From assembly GCF_026339875.1 (NCBI RefSeq), contig NZ_JAPEPZ010000001.1, forward strand, positions 9,486,001 to 9,550,000: DNA of 64,000 nt, read 5' to 3'. Made by a program: the position numbers and the translations under genes. The notes under the pieces are model-generated. The model worked only from the letters and a program-made list of their open reading frames with translations, was not told the DNA's origin and searched no databases. The DNA comes from Streptomyces sp. NBC_01571 (GTDB lineage Bacteria; Actinomycetota; Actinomycetes; Streptomycetales; Streptomycetaceae). Below are positions 52,960-61,381 of this stretch, piece by piece (positions within the stretch are counted from its first letter, which is position 1; the number at the start of each line of letters is the position of its first letter).

Positions 52960-53316
52960 CGCTTCCGGGTCACGTCGGCGGCAAGGGTGGTCAACGGTTC
53001 TGGGGCGGCCCCGGTCCAGGGGAAAGGCCGGGGCCGCCACCGCGGGCCCCGTTCGCACGGAGCCCGTCCGATCACCCGGAACCCGTTGCGGGTAGGAGCG
53101 GACGGCCCCGGATGGTCGTAGGACGCGACCCGGAGGCCTCCTGGTCGCGATCCGCGAGCAGTATTTATATATACCGGCAGTTACGCAAGGACATGAAAAA
53201 ATTCATGCGCGATATGGGGCGATAGGTCCCGTGATGCCGTGGTGACGCGCGGTGGGGGAGGGGGTGTCAGACCCTTGGGTGGAGGGCCGGAAGGGCTCAG
53301 GTCTTCCGTGCGAAGG
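52960..53316. promoter_or_regulatory. 357-bp region with an AT-rich island and palindrome
   Basis: Around 53161-53210 the base composition drops sharply in GC (TATTTATATATA followed by A runs). CATGAA-AAAA-TTCATG at 53192-53207 is a perfect 6-bp-arm palindrome. It is the upstream region of the hypothetical gene at 52959 and also lies behind the RpiR gene end, so it may be a regulator site. Confidence 0.5.
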
Positions 53317-54240
53317 TCAGTCCTTCAGGAAGAACTGATGCTGTTCGGCGATCTGCTCGTACTCCTCCAGGCGGGCCTGCGTCCGCTCCGGATCGGCGTC
53401 GGTCATGGCCTGGAGCAGTGCCGCCGACATCACCACGGGCGCGGCGTACGAGTCGAAGACGAGCCGGGAGCCGGTGCCGACGGTGAAGGTGATGTCGGCC
53501 TCGTCGGCCAGCGGGCCGAGCGCCAGGTCGGTGATCAGGGCCACCTTCAGCCCGGCGCTGCGCGCGACCCGCACCGCGGTGAGCGTCTCCTGTGCGTGCC
53601 GCGGCATACCGAACGCCAGCAGCCAGGTGCCGCCCGCCTCGCGCGACTGGAGCAGCGCGTCGTAGGCGACGCTTCCGCCCCGGGTCACCACCCGTACGTC
53701 GGGGTGGACGCGGCGCGCCGCGTAGGCGAAGTACTCGGCCAGCGACACCGAGATGCGCAGCCCGAGAACCGTCAGCGGTGTCGACCGGGAGAGCGCGCGG
53801 CCGAGTTCGATCACCTGGTCCGGGTCGGCGAAGTCGCGCCGCAGGTTCTCCAGGTTGTCGATCTCCACGTCCACCGCGGCCTGCAGTTCGTTGCCGCGGT
53901 CCTCGGTCGGCGCGCCCGGGGTGCTGCCCAGTGTGCTGAGCGCGATGGCCTGGAGCTTCTCCCGCAACGCGGGGTAACCGCTGAAGCCGACCGCTGCGGC
54001 GAAGCGGGTCACGGACGGCTGGCTCACCCCTACGCGCTCCGCGAGGTCGGTGATCGACAGGAAAGCGGCCTCGGTGATGTGCTCGATCAGGTACTGGGCG
54101 ATACGGCGCTGCCCCGGCGAGAGCCGCGGCCCGTCGAACAGTTCCCGGAGCTGGGACGCGGGCGCCGCGCCCGCCTCCGGAGCCGTTTTTCCCGACGTGA
54201 TCGCGGACGCCTGCGCGCGTGCCTGCTGCGGCGATGGCAC
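53317..54240 (-). CDS. MurR/RpiR family transcriptional regulator
   Basis: A 307-residue regulator. The N-terminal HTH_6 domain (~30-105; I-T-D-L-A-E-R-V-G-V-S-Q-P-S-V-T-R-F) is followed by a SIS sugar-phosphate-binding domain (~140-290; T-R-G-G-S-V-A-Y-D-A-L-L). GTG 54240 is chosen because AAGGAGG lies seven bases upstream; GTG 54264 would contain that site. It is divergent from a GH88/105-type hydrolase, so it probably senses a sugar (uronate) phosphate and controls that gene. Confidence 0.88.
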   Translation of the reverse strand: MPSPQQARAQASAITSGKTAPEAGAAPASQLRELFDGPRLSPGQRRIAQYLIEHITEAAFLSITDLAERVGVSQPSVTRFAAAVGFSGYPALREKLQAIALSTLGSTPGAPTEDRGNELQAAVDVEIDNLENLRRDFADPDQVIELGRALSRSTPLTVLGLRISVSLAEYFAYAARRVHPDVRVVTRGGSVAYDALLQSREAGGTWLLAFGMPRHAQETLTAVRVARSAGLKVALITDLALGPLADEADITFTVGTGSRLVFDSYAAPVVMSAALLQAMTDADPERTQARLEEYEQIAEQHQFFLKD

Positions 54241-54440
54241 CGATGTGCCTCCTTCATGTCCCACGAGGATTCAACATAGCTCACGGACCGTGCACACCAG
54301 GGCATGGATGACCACACGCAGTAGCTCACCGCACGCGGGGAGGGGCGCGGCGCAGGGTCGGACACCGGGTCGGCGACACCGTCCGGCGGGTCGGCGGACC
54401 GCATGACGGCGGTCTCGCCACCTGACGATCGTACGTGGAT

Positions 54441-54460
54441 GTGAACTCGGTTCGGTTCAC
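54441..54460. promoter_or_regulatory. Candidate RpiR operator before the GH88/105 gene
   Basis: GTGAAC (54441-54446) and GTTCAC (54455-54460) flank an 8-bp centre, 80 bp before the hydrolase start in the divergent promoter region. Confidence 0.5.
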
Positions 54461-54539
54461 GCCAAGTTGACGAGCAGCCATGGACAGTGCGCGAGGCGGG
54501 AGTTGAGGATGGGAATCCCCATCCGTAGGAGTTGTTCAT

Positions 54540-55706
54540 ATGCGTAGACGACACCTGCTGGCCGGCGGCACCGCTCTCGCGGCCGCCGCCTCGCTCCGCC
54601 CCGTTCTGACGACGCCCGCGCGGGCCGCCGGGACCGCGGTGCCGCCGAGGGCGGGGGACGCGCCACCGCTGCCTTCGAGGAGCGAGGTCGTCGCCGTCCT
54701 GCGGCGCGTGGCAGACCACTGGATCGCCGCGCACACGGACCCCGGCGACAACGGCTGGGCCAACGCCACCTTCTTCAGCGGGCTGCTCGCCCTCCACCGC
54801 CTGACCGGCGACGCGCGCCACCTCGCGTACGCCCGGTCCTGGGCGGACCGGCACGCCTACGGGCTCAACAGCGGGGTGACCACACGCCACGCGGACAACC
54901 AGTGCGCCGGGCAGGCCTACCTGGACCTGTACGAGATCGAGCCCGAGGAGCGGAAGCTCACCGCGATCGAGACCTCCCTGCACCGCATGGTCTACACCGA
55001 CCAGCCGGACAAGAACGACGACTGGTGGTGGGACGACGCCCTCCACATGGCCATGCCGCCCTTCGCCCGCCTGGGCGCCCTCCGCCGGGACCCGCAGTAC
55101 TGGCGGAAGCTGTACTCCCTGTACGACCACACCAAGCGCGCCGAGGGCGGCCCCGGCCTGTACGACACCGCGACGGGCCTGTGGTACCGCGACGCGCGCT
55201 TTCTCCCCGGGGGCATCGTCTCGCCCTCGGGCCGGCCCGTCGTCTGGTCGCGCGGCAACGGATGGGTGGCGGGCGGTCATGTGAAGACCCTCAAGGCGCT
55301 GCCGTCGACGGAGCGTCACACCGCCGAGTACCGCGACACGCTGACGCGGTTGGTGTGGGCCGCCGCGGCTGTGCAGCGCGGCGACGGTTTCTGGAACGTC
55401 AACCTCGCCGACGCGACCCATCTGCCCGGCCCCGAGACCAGCGGCACGTCCTTCCTCCTGTACGGCACCTCGTACGCGGTCGGCGCCCGTCTGGTCGACC
55501 GGGACACCTTCCTCCCGGTGGTGGCCCGCGCCTGGAACGGCCTCGTCACCACGGCCGTGCACCCCGACGGCTTCCTCGGTTACGTCCAGAACGTCGGCGA
55601 CCGCCCGGAATCCAGCCAGCCGGTCACCTACGACAGCACCGCGGACTTCGGCGTGGGCGCCTTCCTGCTCGCCGGCACCGAACTGGCCCGGCTCACCACG
55701 CCCTGA
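54540..55706 (+). CDS. Exported GH88/GH105-like unsaturated uronyl hydrolase
   Basis: A 388-residue protein. A twin-arginine-like signal (M-R-R-R-H-L-L-A-G-G, Ala-rich core, cleavage near A-R-A-A) precedes an alpha/alpha-barrel. Motifs: H-A-D-N-Q-C-A-G-Q-A-Y, the D-D-W-W-W-D-D-A-L-H-M-A loop with candidate catalytic Asp, W-S-R-G-N-G-W, and Y-G-T-S-Y. This is the pattern of YteR/YesR-type unsaturated rhamnogalacturonyl hydrolases that trim oligosaccharides released by pectin lyases. AGGAG precedes the ATG. A Tat route implies folding before export. Confidence 0.82.
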   Translation: MRRRHLLAGGTALAAAASLRPVLTTPARAAGTAVPPRAGDAPPLPSRSEVVAVLRRVADHWIAAHTDPGDNGWANATFFSGLLALHRLTGDARHLAYARSWADRHAYGLNSGVTTRHADNQCAGQAYLDLYEIEPEERKLTAIETSLHRMVYTDQPDKNDDWWWDDALHMAMPPFARLGALRRDPQYWRKLYSLYDHTKRAEGGPGLYDTATGLWYRDARFLPGGIVSPSGRPVVWSRGNGWVAGGHVKTLKALPSTERHTAEYRDTLTRLVWAAAAVQRGDGFWNVNLADATHLPGPETSGTSFLLYGTSYAVGARLVDRDTFLPVVARAWNGLVTTAVHPDGFLGYVQNVGDRPESSQPVTYDSTADFGVGAFLLAGTELARLTTP

Positions 55707-55840
55707 CCGCCCGCGGAGCGGCACCCCGGCGTGGCACGTCCGGAACGGACGAACGCATCGGCGACAGCCGAGTGCGGCGGCGGCAGCCGTCGCGAGGCCG
55801 GGGTGCCGTCGCTGTCGTCGGGGGATGACAGACTGATCAC

Positions 55841-56824
55841 ATGGACGAGCGTGAATTCGGCAGGTCAGGTCAGAAGGCATCGGTCATCGGTCTCGGCACG
55901 TGGCAGCTGGGCGCCGACTGGGGCGACGTGAGCGCGGCGGACGCCAAGGCGGTGCTGGAGACGGCGGCGGAGTCCGGGGTGACCTTCTTCGACACCGCGG
56001 ACGTGTACGGCGACGGACGCAGCGAGCAGACGATCGCGTCCTTCGTGAGCGGCCGCCCCGACCTGCATGTGATGGTCGCGACGAAGATGGGCCGCCGGGT
56101 CGAGCAGATCCCGCAGAACTACGTCCTCGACAACTTCCGCGCGTGGAACGACCGCTCCCGGCGCAATCTCGGTGTGGACCGCCTCGACCTGGTGCAGCTG
56201 CACTGCCCGCCGACCCCGGTCTACTCGTCGGACGAGGTGTTCGACGCGCTGGACACCCTGGTCGAGGAGGAGCGGATCGCCGCGTACGGAGTGAGCGTCG
56301 AGACCTGCGACGAGGCGCTGACGGCGATCGCCCGCCCGAACGTCGCGAGCGTCCAGATCATCCTCAACCCGTTCCGCATGAAGCCCCTGCGGCAGGTTCT
56401 TCCCGCCGCCCGGGAGGCGGGCGTCGGCATCATCGTCCGTGTTCCGCTGGCCTCCGGTCTGCTCTCCGGCAAGTACACGAAGGACACGGTGTTCGCGGCC
56501 GACGACCACCGTACGTACAACCGTCACGGTGAGGCCTTCGACCAGGGCGAGACCTTCTCGGGCGTCGACTTCGTGACCGGCGTCGAGGCGGCGGCCGAGT
56601 TCTCCGCCCTCGCCCCGGAAGGCTGCACCCCGGCCCAGCTGGCGCTGCGCTGGATCATCCAGCAGCCCGGCGTCACCACGGTGATCCCGGGCGCGCGTTC
56701 CCCCGAACAGGCCCACGCCAACGCGGAGGCCGCGAAGCTCCCGCCGCTGTCGCGGCAGACACTGGACGCGATCGACGAGCTCTACGACCGCCGGATCAAG
56801 GAGCAGGTGGAGAGCCGCTGGTAG
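55841..56824 (+). CDS. Aldo/keto reductase
   Basis: A 327-residue NADPH-dependent TIM-barrel reductase. Tetrad: D and Y in F-F-D-T-A-D-V-Y-G-D-G, K in A-T-K-M-G, H in Q-L-H-C-P-P. G-A-R-S-P-E-Q forms the cofactor-binding end. It is not closely similar to the reductase at 37128. It sits 134 bp after the GH88/105 gene and may be independent; a hairpin terminator follows. Confidence 0.9.
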   Translation: MDEREFGRSGQKASVIGLGTWQLGADWGDVSAADAKAVLETAAESGVTFFDTADVYGDGRSEQTIASFVSGRPDLHVMVATKMGRRVEQIPQNYVLDNFRAWNDRSRRNLGVDRLDLVQLHCPPTPVYSSDEVFDALDTLVEEERIAAYGVSVETCDEALTAIARPNVASVQIILNPFRMKPLRQVLPAAREAGVGIIVRVPLASGLLSGKYTKDTVFAADDHRTYNRHGEAFDQGETFSGVDFVTGVEAAAEFSALAPEGCTPAQLALRWIIQQPGVTTVIPGARSPEQAHANAEAAKLPPLSRQTLDAIDELYDRRIKEQVESRW

Positions 56825-56849
56825 TGGGCCGCGAGAGCCCCGACCGGGG

Positions 56850-56892
56850 ACGCCGATCGCCGGCCCGCGGCACCAGGGCCGGCGGTCGGCGT
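56850..56892. terminator. Bidirectional terminator hairpin
   Basis: A 17-bp stem including one G-T pair (56850-56866 with 56876-56892) and a 9-base loop lies between the aldo/keto reductase and the convergent DUF2238 gene. Confidence 0.7.
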
Positions 56893-56962
56893 TCGCCGTT
56901 CGGCGTGTCCGGAGCGCGGACGGGTGACGTACCGCCCGTGGGCCCGGCACCGGACGTCCAGG

Positions 56963-57664
56963 TCACCGGACGTCCATCCCGAGCCCTCCGCTCCGGAGCG
57001 CGTCGAGCTGCCGGTCGTGCGCCCGGCCGAGCAGCAGGACGGACAGCGTGGCTCCGATCAGCGCGCAGAACATGTCCCACTGGGTGTCCCACACGTCGCC
57101 CTGGGTGGCCAGGAAGGCGTCCGCCGAGTGGCCGCCGATGACCGCGGCCGCCCACTCGAACATCTCGAAGAGCGCGCTGAAGGCCAGGCACGCGCACACG
57201 GTCAGCGGTGCGAGCCAGCGACTGCCGCACAGCGGTGAGGTCCGGCTCAGCACCTCCCGCACCAGGATGGCGGGCACGAACCCCTGCATGAGGTGACCGA
57301 ACCGGTCGTACGGATTGCGGGAGAGCCCGAGCAGGTCCCGCACCCAGTCGCCCACCGGTACCTCCGCGTACGTGTAGTGGCCTCCCCCGGCGAGGACCAG
57401 CGCGTGGGCCGCCAGCAGGCAGCACAGCAGGTTCGTGAGCGGGAAGCGGCGCCGGAACAGGACGGCGAGGGGCAGCCCGAGCGGCACCCACACGGTCTCC
57501 AGCAGCCAGGTCGTCCGGTCGTGCGGGTTCCAGGCGGAGACGGCCAGACCCGCGACGACGAGCGCGACGAGCGCCGTCGGCAGGACCCGCCGCCCGGCAC
57601 CGGGCTGCGGCGGCCCCTCGGACGCCGGGCGGCGGGTGAGCGAGGAGAGGTGAAGTCCGTTCAC
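56963..57664 (-). CDS. DUF2238 family membrane protein
   Basis: A 233-residue integral membrane protein with about six transmembrane segments. Signature sequence N-P-Y-D-R-F-G-H-L-M-Q-G-F-V-P-A, F-E-M-F-E-W-A-A-A and the D-x-W-D-T-Q-W-D-M motif of the DUF2238 (YjdF-like) family are present. GTG 57664 has AAGGAG upstream. Function of the family is unknown. Confidence 0.85.
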   Translation of the reverse strand: MNGLHLSSLTRRPASEGPPQPGAGRRVLPTALVALVVAGLAVSAWNPHDRTTWLLETVWVPLGLPLAVLFRRRFPLTNLLCCLLAAHALVLAGGGHYTYAEVPVGDWVRDLLGLSRNPYDRFGHLMQGFVPAILVREVLSRTSPLCGSRWLAPLTVCACLAFSALFEMFEWAAAVIGGHSADAFLATQGDVWDTQWDMFCALIGATLSVLLLGRAHDRQLDALRSGGLGMDVR

Positions 57665-57775
57665 GGGTGGGCTCCTTGGTCCGGGTCGCCCCATCGTGCT
57701 GGAGCGGCGGAGCGAGGGCATGAGTACGCCTACTCACCCGGGGCGGGAGGACGAGATGCGGCGGCGGTCGAAACC

Positions 57776-57820
57776 ACGAATATGTTCGTCACGTACTTGT
57801 TCGCAACGAACATGTTCGTT
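57776..57820. promoter_or_regulatory. Operator cluster before the TetR/monooxygenase operon
   Basis: A perfect 16-bp palindrome AACGAACATGTTCGTT at 57805-57820 overlaps TGTTCG-CAA-CGAACA at 57798-57812. A third, ACGAA-TATG-TTCGT, lies at 57776-57789. All share the ACGAA/TTCGT half-site, eleven bases upstream of the GTG start, so the TetR protein almost certainly represses its own operon here. Confidence 0.8.
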
Positions 57821-57831
57821 ACCTTGAAGGG

Positions 57832-58572
57832 GTGACAGCACACCCCGCACCCCGCCCGAGCCGTCGTGAGCGACCGGCGAAACCAGCCCTGACCAGGGAA
57901 GGCATCATCGGGACCGCCGTGGCGCTGATGCGTGCCGAAGGTCTCCGACGGGTCACCATGCGCCGCCTGGCACAGGAGCTCGACACCGGCCCGGCCTCGC
58001 TCTACGTCTACGTACGCGACACCGCGGAACTGCACGCGGCGGTGCTCGACGAGCTTCTCGGCGCCGTCGACCTCGGTCCGGCCCGCGCGGACGGCGACTG
58101 GCGCGACCGGCTCGTCCAGGTGCTCACCTCCTACACGGCCGTGCTGTTCGAGCACCCGGGCCTGGCCCGCTCGGCCCTGGTGTCCCGCCCGTTCGGCGAC
58201 CGCTACCTGGACCTGCTGGACGCACTGCTCTCCCTGATGGACGAAGGCGGCATCCCCCGGGCGCGAGCGGCCTGGGCGGTGGACCTGCTCCTGCAGTTCG
58301 CCACCGCGACCGCCGCCGAATACGCCCCCGGGGAGAAAAACGCCGTCGACTCCCAGGGCGACTCCGAGGGCGAATGGGCCGCGCTCGCCGCCGCATTGCA
58401 CGGCGCCTCCGGCGAACGGCATCCGCACGTCACCGCCGCGGGCGCCGAACTGCTCTCAGGGCCCGGTGAGGCGCGTATGCACTGGGGCTTCCAGGTGCTG
58501 ATCAGCGGAATCCTGCACACCCCGAGGCACGGGCCGTCCGACACGCCCCGGCCGTCCCTCCCGAAGGAGTAG
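57832..58572 (+). CDS. TetR family regulator (TetR_C-type)
   Basis: A 246-residue regulator. The helix-turn-helix (V-T-M-R-R-L-A-Q-E-L-D-T-G-P-A-S-L-Y-V-Y) is at residues ~42-62, and the C-terminal helical domain is of the type in tetracycline-repressor relatives (R-D-T-A-E-L-H-A-A-V-L-D-E-L-L-G). The GTG start lies eleven bases after the operator palindromes. The monooxygenase gene follows by only 4 bp, so they form an operon; the effector is probably a substrate of that enzyme. Confidence 0.9.
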   Translation: MTAHPAPRPSRRERPAKPALTREGIIGTAVALMRAEGLRRVTMRRLAQELDTGPASLYVYVRDTAELHAAVLDELLGAVDLGPARADGDWRDRLVQVLTSYTAVLFEHPGLARSALVSRPFGDRYLDLLDALLSLMDEGGIPRARAAWAVDLLLQFATATAAEYAPGEKNAVDSQGDSEGEWAALAAALHGASGERHPHVTAAGAELLSGPGEARMHWGFQVLISGILHTPRHGPSDTPRPSLPKE

Positions 58573-58576
58573 CGAC

Positions 58577-59752
58577 ATGTCGATCCATCACCCCATAGCC
58601 GTCGTAGGCGCCGGTCTCGGCGGCCTCACACTCGCCCGCGTGCTGCACCGGAGCGGCATCGAGACCGCGGTCTTCGAGCTCGACGCCTCACCCACCGCCC
58701 GCGCGCAGGGCGGCATGCTGGACATGCACGAGGCATCAGGGCAGGCCGCGCTGCGTGCCGCCGGTCTCCACGACGCGTTCCGGGAACTCATCCACCGCGG
58801 TGGCGAGGCCATGCGCATCCTCGACAAGTCGGCCGTCGTCCACATGGAGAACGACGGCCAGGGCGGCGGACGGCCCGAGGTCGAGCGAGGGGCGCTGCGC
58901 GACCTCCTGCTCGGCGCGCTGCCCGCCGGCGCCGTCCGCTGGGGCGCCAAGGTCACCGGCGTACGGACGCTCGACGACCGCGGGCACGAGGTGACGCTCG
59001 CCGACGGGGAGACGTTCACCGCCGATGTGCTGATCGGTGCCGACGGCGCCTGGTCGAAGGTCCGCCCGCTGGTCTCGGACGCCACCCCGGTCTACTCCGG
59101 CCTCTCCTTCGTCGAGGTGCACCTCCCCGACGCCGACACCCGGCACCCCGCGGGCGCCGCCCTCGTCGGCCAGGGCATGATGTTCGCCCTCGCCGACGGC
59201 AAGGGCCTCCTCGCCCACCGCGATCCCGGCGGCTCGCTGCACGTCTACGTCGCCCTGCGGACGTCCGCCGACTGGGCCACCTCGGGACCCATCGACTTCA
59301 CCGCGACCGCGGCGGCGAAGGCGGCCCTGCTGAAGCACTTCCCCGACTGGGACGAGCGCCTGCGCGCGCTCGTCGCCGACGCGGACGGCGAGCTCGTGCC
59401 CCGGCCGGTCCACGCGCTGCCGGTCGGCCACCGCTGGGACCGCACGCCGGGCGTCACCCTGCTCGGCGACGCCGCGCACCTCATGTCCCCCTTCGCCGGT
59501 GAGGGCGCCAACCTCGCCATGCTCGACGGTGCCGAACTCGCGACCGCCGTCGCCACCCACCGGGACGACATCGAGAAGGCGCTGGCGGTGTACGAGGAGG
59601 CGCTCTTCGTCCGCAGCGAGGCGGCGGCGGCCGAGTCCGCGGACAACCTGGAGCTCTGCTTCCAGCCGGACGCGCCGCGCCCCCTGGTGGACCGCATGAT
59701 CCAGTATCAGGGCCGGGCCCAGGCCCAGTCGGTGTCCGGATCCGAGTCCTGA
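58577..59752 (+). CDS. TetX-like FAD-dependent monooxygenase
   Basis: A 391-residue class A flavoprotein monooxygenase. Residues 7-18 form the FAD motif V-V-G-A-G-L-G-G-L; the D-G motif (L-I-G-A-D-G-A-W-S-K-V-R) is near residue 150 and L-L-G-D-A-A-H-L-M-S-P-F-A-G-E-G-A-N near 296-312. The M-S-P-F-A-G-x-G ending of that motif and the G-G-M-L-D-M sequence near residue 49 recall Tet(X) tetracycline-inactivating enzymes. Aromatic hydroxylation of another compound is equally possible. It is cotranscribed with a TetR-type gene. Confidence 0.85.
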   Translation: MSIHHPIAVVGAGLGGLTLARVLHRSGIETAVFELDASPTARAQGGMLDMHEASGQAALRAAGLHDAFRELIHRGGEAMRILDKSAVVHMENDGQGGGRPEVERGALRDLLLGALPAGAVRWGAKVTGVRTLDDRGHEVTLADGETFTADVLIGADGAWSKVRPLVSDATPVYSGLSFVEVHLPDADTRHPAGAALVGQGMMFALADGKGLLAHRDPGGSLHVYVALRTSADWATSGPIDFTATAAAKAALLKHFPDWDERLRALVADADGELVPRPVHALPVGHRWDRTPGVTLLGDAAHLMSPFAGEGANLAMLDGAELATAVATHRDDIEKALAVYEEALFVRSEAAAAESADNLELCFQPDAPRPLVDRMIQYQGRAQAQSVSGSES

Positions 59753-59781
59753 TCCGAGCCCTGATCCGAGACGCTTCGACC

Positions 59782-59823
59782 GGTGCCGGTGCCGGTGCCG
59801 GTGCCAGTACCGGTACCGGCACC
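59782..59823 (+). repeat. Hexanucleotide microsatellite (GGTGCC-like)x7
   Basis: Four perfect GGTGCC units are followed by three one-base variants, between two convergent genes. The preceding bases contain CCTGATCCGAG twice. Slippage-prone but non-coding. Confidence 0.85.
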
Positions 59824-59837
59824 GACGGCGATCCGGC

Positions 59838-60947
59838 TCATTCTCGCGGCGCCGCGCCCCGAAGCGCCGTGATGCAGGAGCCGATCGCCTGCTGGAGCTC
59901 CTCCAGCCGCTGCACCATGTCGTCCTCGTAGATGTCGTCGGCGTCGTCGAAGGTCAGCTCCTCGAAGACCCTCGTGGCCCGCTGCAGGCTGTTGTAGAAC
60001 TTCGTGCGGCGTTCCTGGACCCGCAGTTCGGGGTCCGCCTCGACGGTCTCGACGACCAGACCCTTCATCGTGTCGTAGGCCTCCGTCGCCCACTCGCCCG
60101 TGTCCTCGCCCTCGTCCAGCTCGTCGAGGAGCGACAGATGGCGCTCGGCCTCCGAGCGGAGCTCGGCCGGCGCGTCGAGGGTCTGCCCCGCCGGGGTCCT
60201 GATCTGCCCCTTCTCGGCGATCTGGCGGACGTAGCCGATCCGGTCGGCCGCCCTGGTCTCGGTGGCCACCGCCTTCTTCAGTTCGTCGGTCCGGGCGATG
60301 TCGCGGGCCAACTCGGCCTGCAGCGCCGGGTCTTCCTTCACCCGGTCCAGGAGCGCGGTGCGGGCCGCCTGCGCCGTCGAGGGGTCGGCGAGGATCGCGG
60401 CCCGCAGCGCGGTGGGATTCTCGGCGACCTCCAGCGCCTTGGTGGGGCGGATGCCCTCGGCCTGCGCCGCCTCGGCGATGGCGGTTCCCCGTTCGGAGGA
60501 CGCGCTGGAACGGGAGACGTAGTACGTCAGCCACGCGTCCGCGCCCGGCAGTTCGATCTCCTCGCCCGGGACGAGAACCTCGAAGTGCGGGACGAGGCCG
60601 TCGTCGGCCGCCTTGTCCCACGCCTTGTAGAAGCGCATCACCCGCTCGGGTGAGCAGGCGGCCAGCTCGGCGAACTCCTTCGCGGACACCTTCGCGGTCT
60701 CGTCGGCGGACTGCCCGCCGGGACGCACACTGCGCGCGACCTTGAGGGCGAAGGCCCAGCCGCCGGTCCGCGCGTAGGCCCCGAAGTCACGCGCATCACG
60801 AGAGACGGCGTCGTCCTGCGCGTCACGGGAGACGGAGTCCTGCGGGTCGCGTGAGACGGCGTCGTCGTCCTGCGCTTCGCGTGAGACGGGGACCTGTGCG
60901 TCGGGGCGCGCGGCGGATTCGGCGGTCGGGACGAAGGTTGCGGTCAC
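59838..60947 (-). CDS. Hypothetical protein with N-terminal acidic repeats
   Basis: A 369-residue cytoplasmic protein. Residues ~20-55 contain four copies of a V-S-R-[DE]-[AP]-[QR]-D module. The rest is helical and highly charged: an F-A-L-K-V-A-R-S-V segment, then a possible helix-turn-helix-like part (K-V-S-A-K-E-F-A-E-L-A), an Ala-rich region and coiled-coil-like C-terminus (V-Q-R-L-E-E-L-Q-Q-A). I do not recognise the family; the layout slightly recalls ParB/KorB-type or phage-regulatory proteins. It is divergent from the graspetide precursor. Confidence 0.65.
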   Translation of the reverse strand: MTATFVPTAESAARPDAQVPVSREAQDDDAVSRDPQDSVSRDAQDDAVSRDARDFGAYARTGGWAFALKVARSVRPGGQSADETAKVSAKEFAELAACSPERVMRFYKAWDKAADDGLVPHFEVLVPGEEIELPGADAWLTYYVSRSSASSERGTAIAEAAQAEGIRPTKALEVAENPTALRAAILADPSTAQAARTALLDRVKEDPALQAELARDIARTDELKKAVATETRAADRIGYVRQIAEKGQIRTPAGQTLDAPAELRSEAERHLSLLDELDEGEDTGEWATEAYDTMKGLVVETVEADPELRVQERRTKFYNSLQRATRVFEELTFDDADDIYEDDMVQRLEELQQAIGSCITALRGAAPRE

Positions 60948-61174
60948 CGGGAACTCTCCAAGGTAAGTGCGGAGTTAAGATCACAGAGAATGAAGCTTTG
61001 GCCGTAGGTTGGGCCGGATCAAGCAGACACACAAGCAACAACGGAATCAAGTAAGCCTGAAACGACGCGATGTGACGCTGTTCACCCCGATGTGGCGCAA
61101 AGTGATGAATTCCTTACAGTCATCACACGTAGGGGAGGGGGCAGTACATCGTGAGACCGGCGGGAGGATCCATC

Positions 61175-61366
61175 GTGCGACCGTTCACCCTCAACTACGC
61201 CTTGCCCACAGGGCATTCGGCCGCTGTACCCCCGTACCACTTCGACGTGTCCCTGCAACTGAACGTGCTGCCGGACGGTCGGCCGGCCGTCAGCGACCGC
61301 GCTCTCCTCATGGCGACCGGTACGACGACATCCACCGCCGGTTCCCAGACGCACTTCGACGACTGA
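61175..61366 (+). CDS. tgmA: Graspetide (ATP-grasp-modified RiPP) precursor peptide
   Basis: A 63-residue precursor. The leader (1-46) has P-F-T-L-N-Y-A, then Y-H-F-D-V-S-L-Q-L-N-V-L-P-D-G-R-P-A, the recognition motif typical of the SAV_5884-type targets. The core ends T-T-T-S-T-A-G-S-Q-T-H-F-D-D, with Thr/Ser donors (T48-T54, S57, T59) and acidic acceptors D62/D63. Macrolactone (ester) links between side chains would be made by the maturase. GTG 61175 is chosen because GGGAGG lies seven bases upstream; GTG 61151 would add eight residues. The maturase gene starts 15 bp after the stop. Confidence 0.88.
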   Translation: MRPFTLNYALPTGHSAAVPPYHFDVSLQLNVLPDGRPAVSDRALLMATGTTTSTAGSQTHFDD

Positions 61367-61381
61367 CGGCCACCCACCGCG

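Noticed and set aside
53193..53225. Tiny frame M-K-K-F-M-R-D-M-G-R as a peptide gene
   Set aside because: Ten codons, no ribosome site, explained by the AT-rich palindrome.
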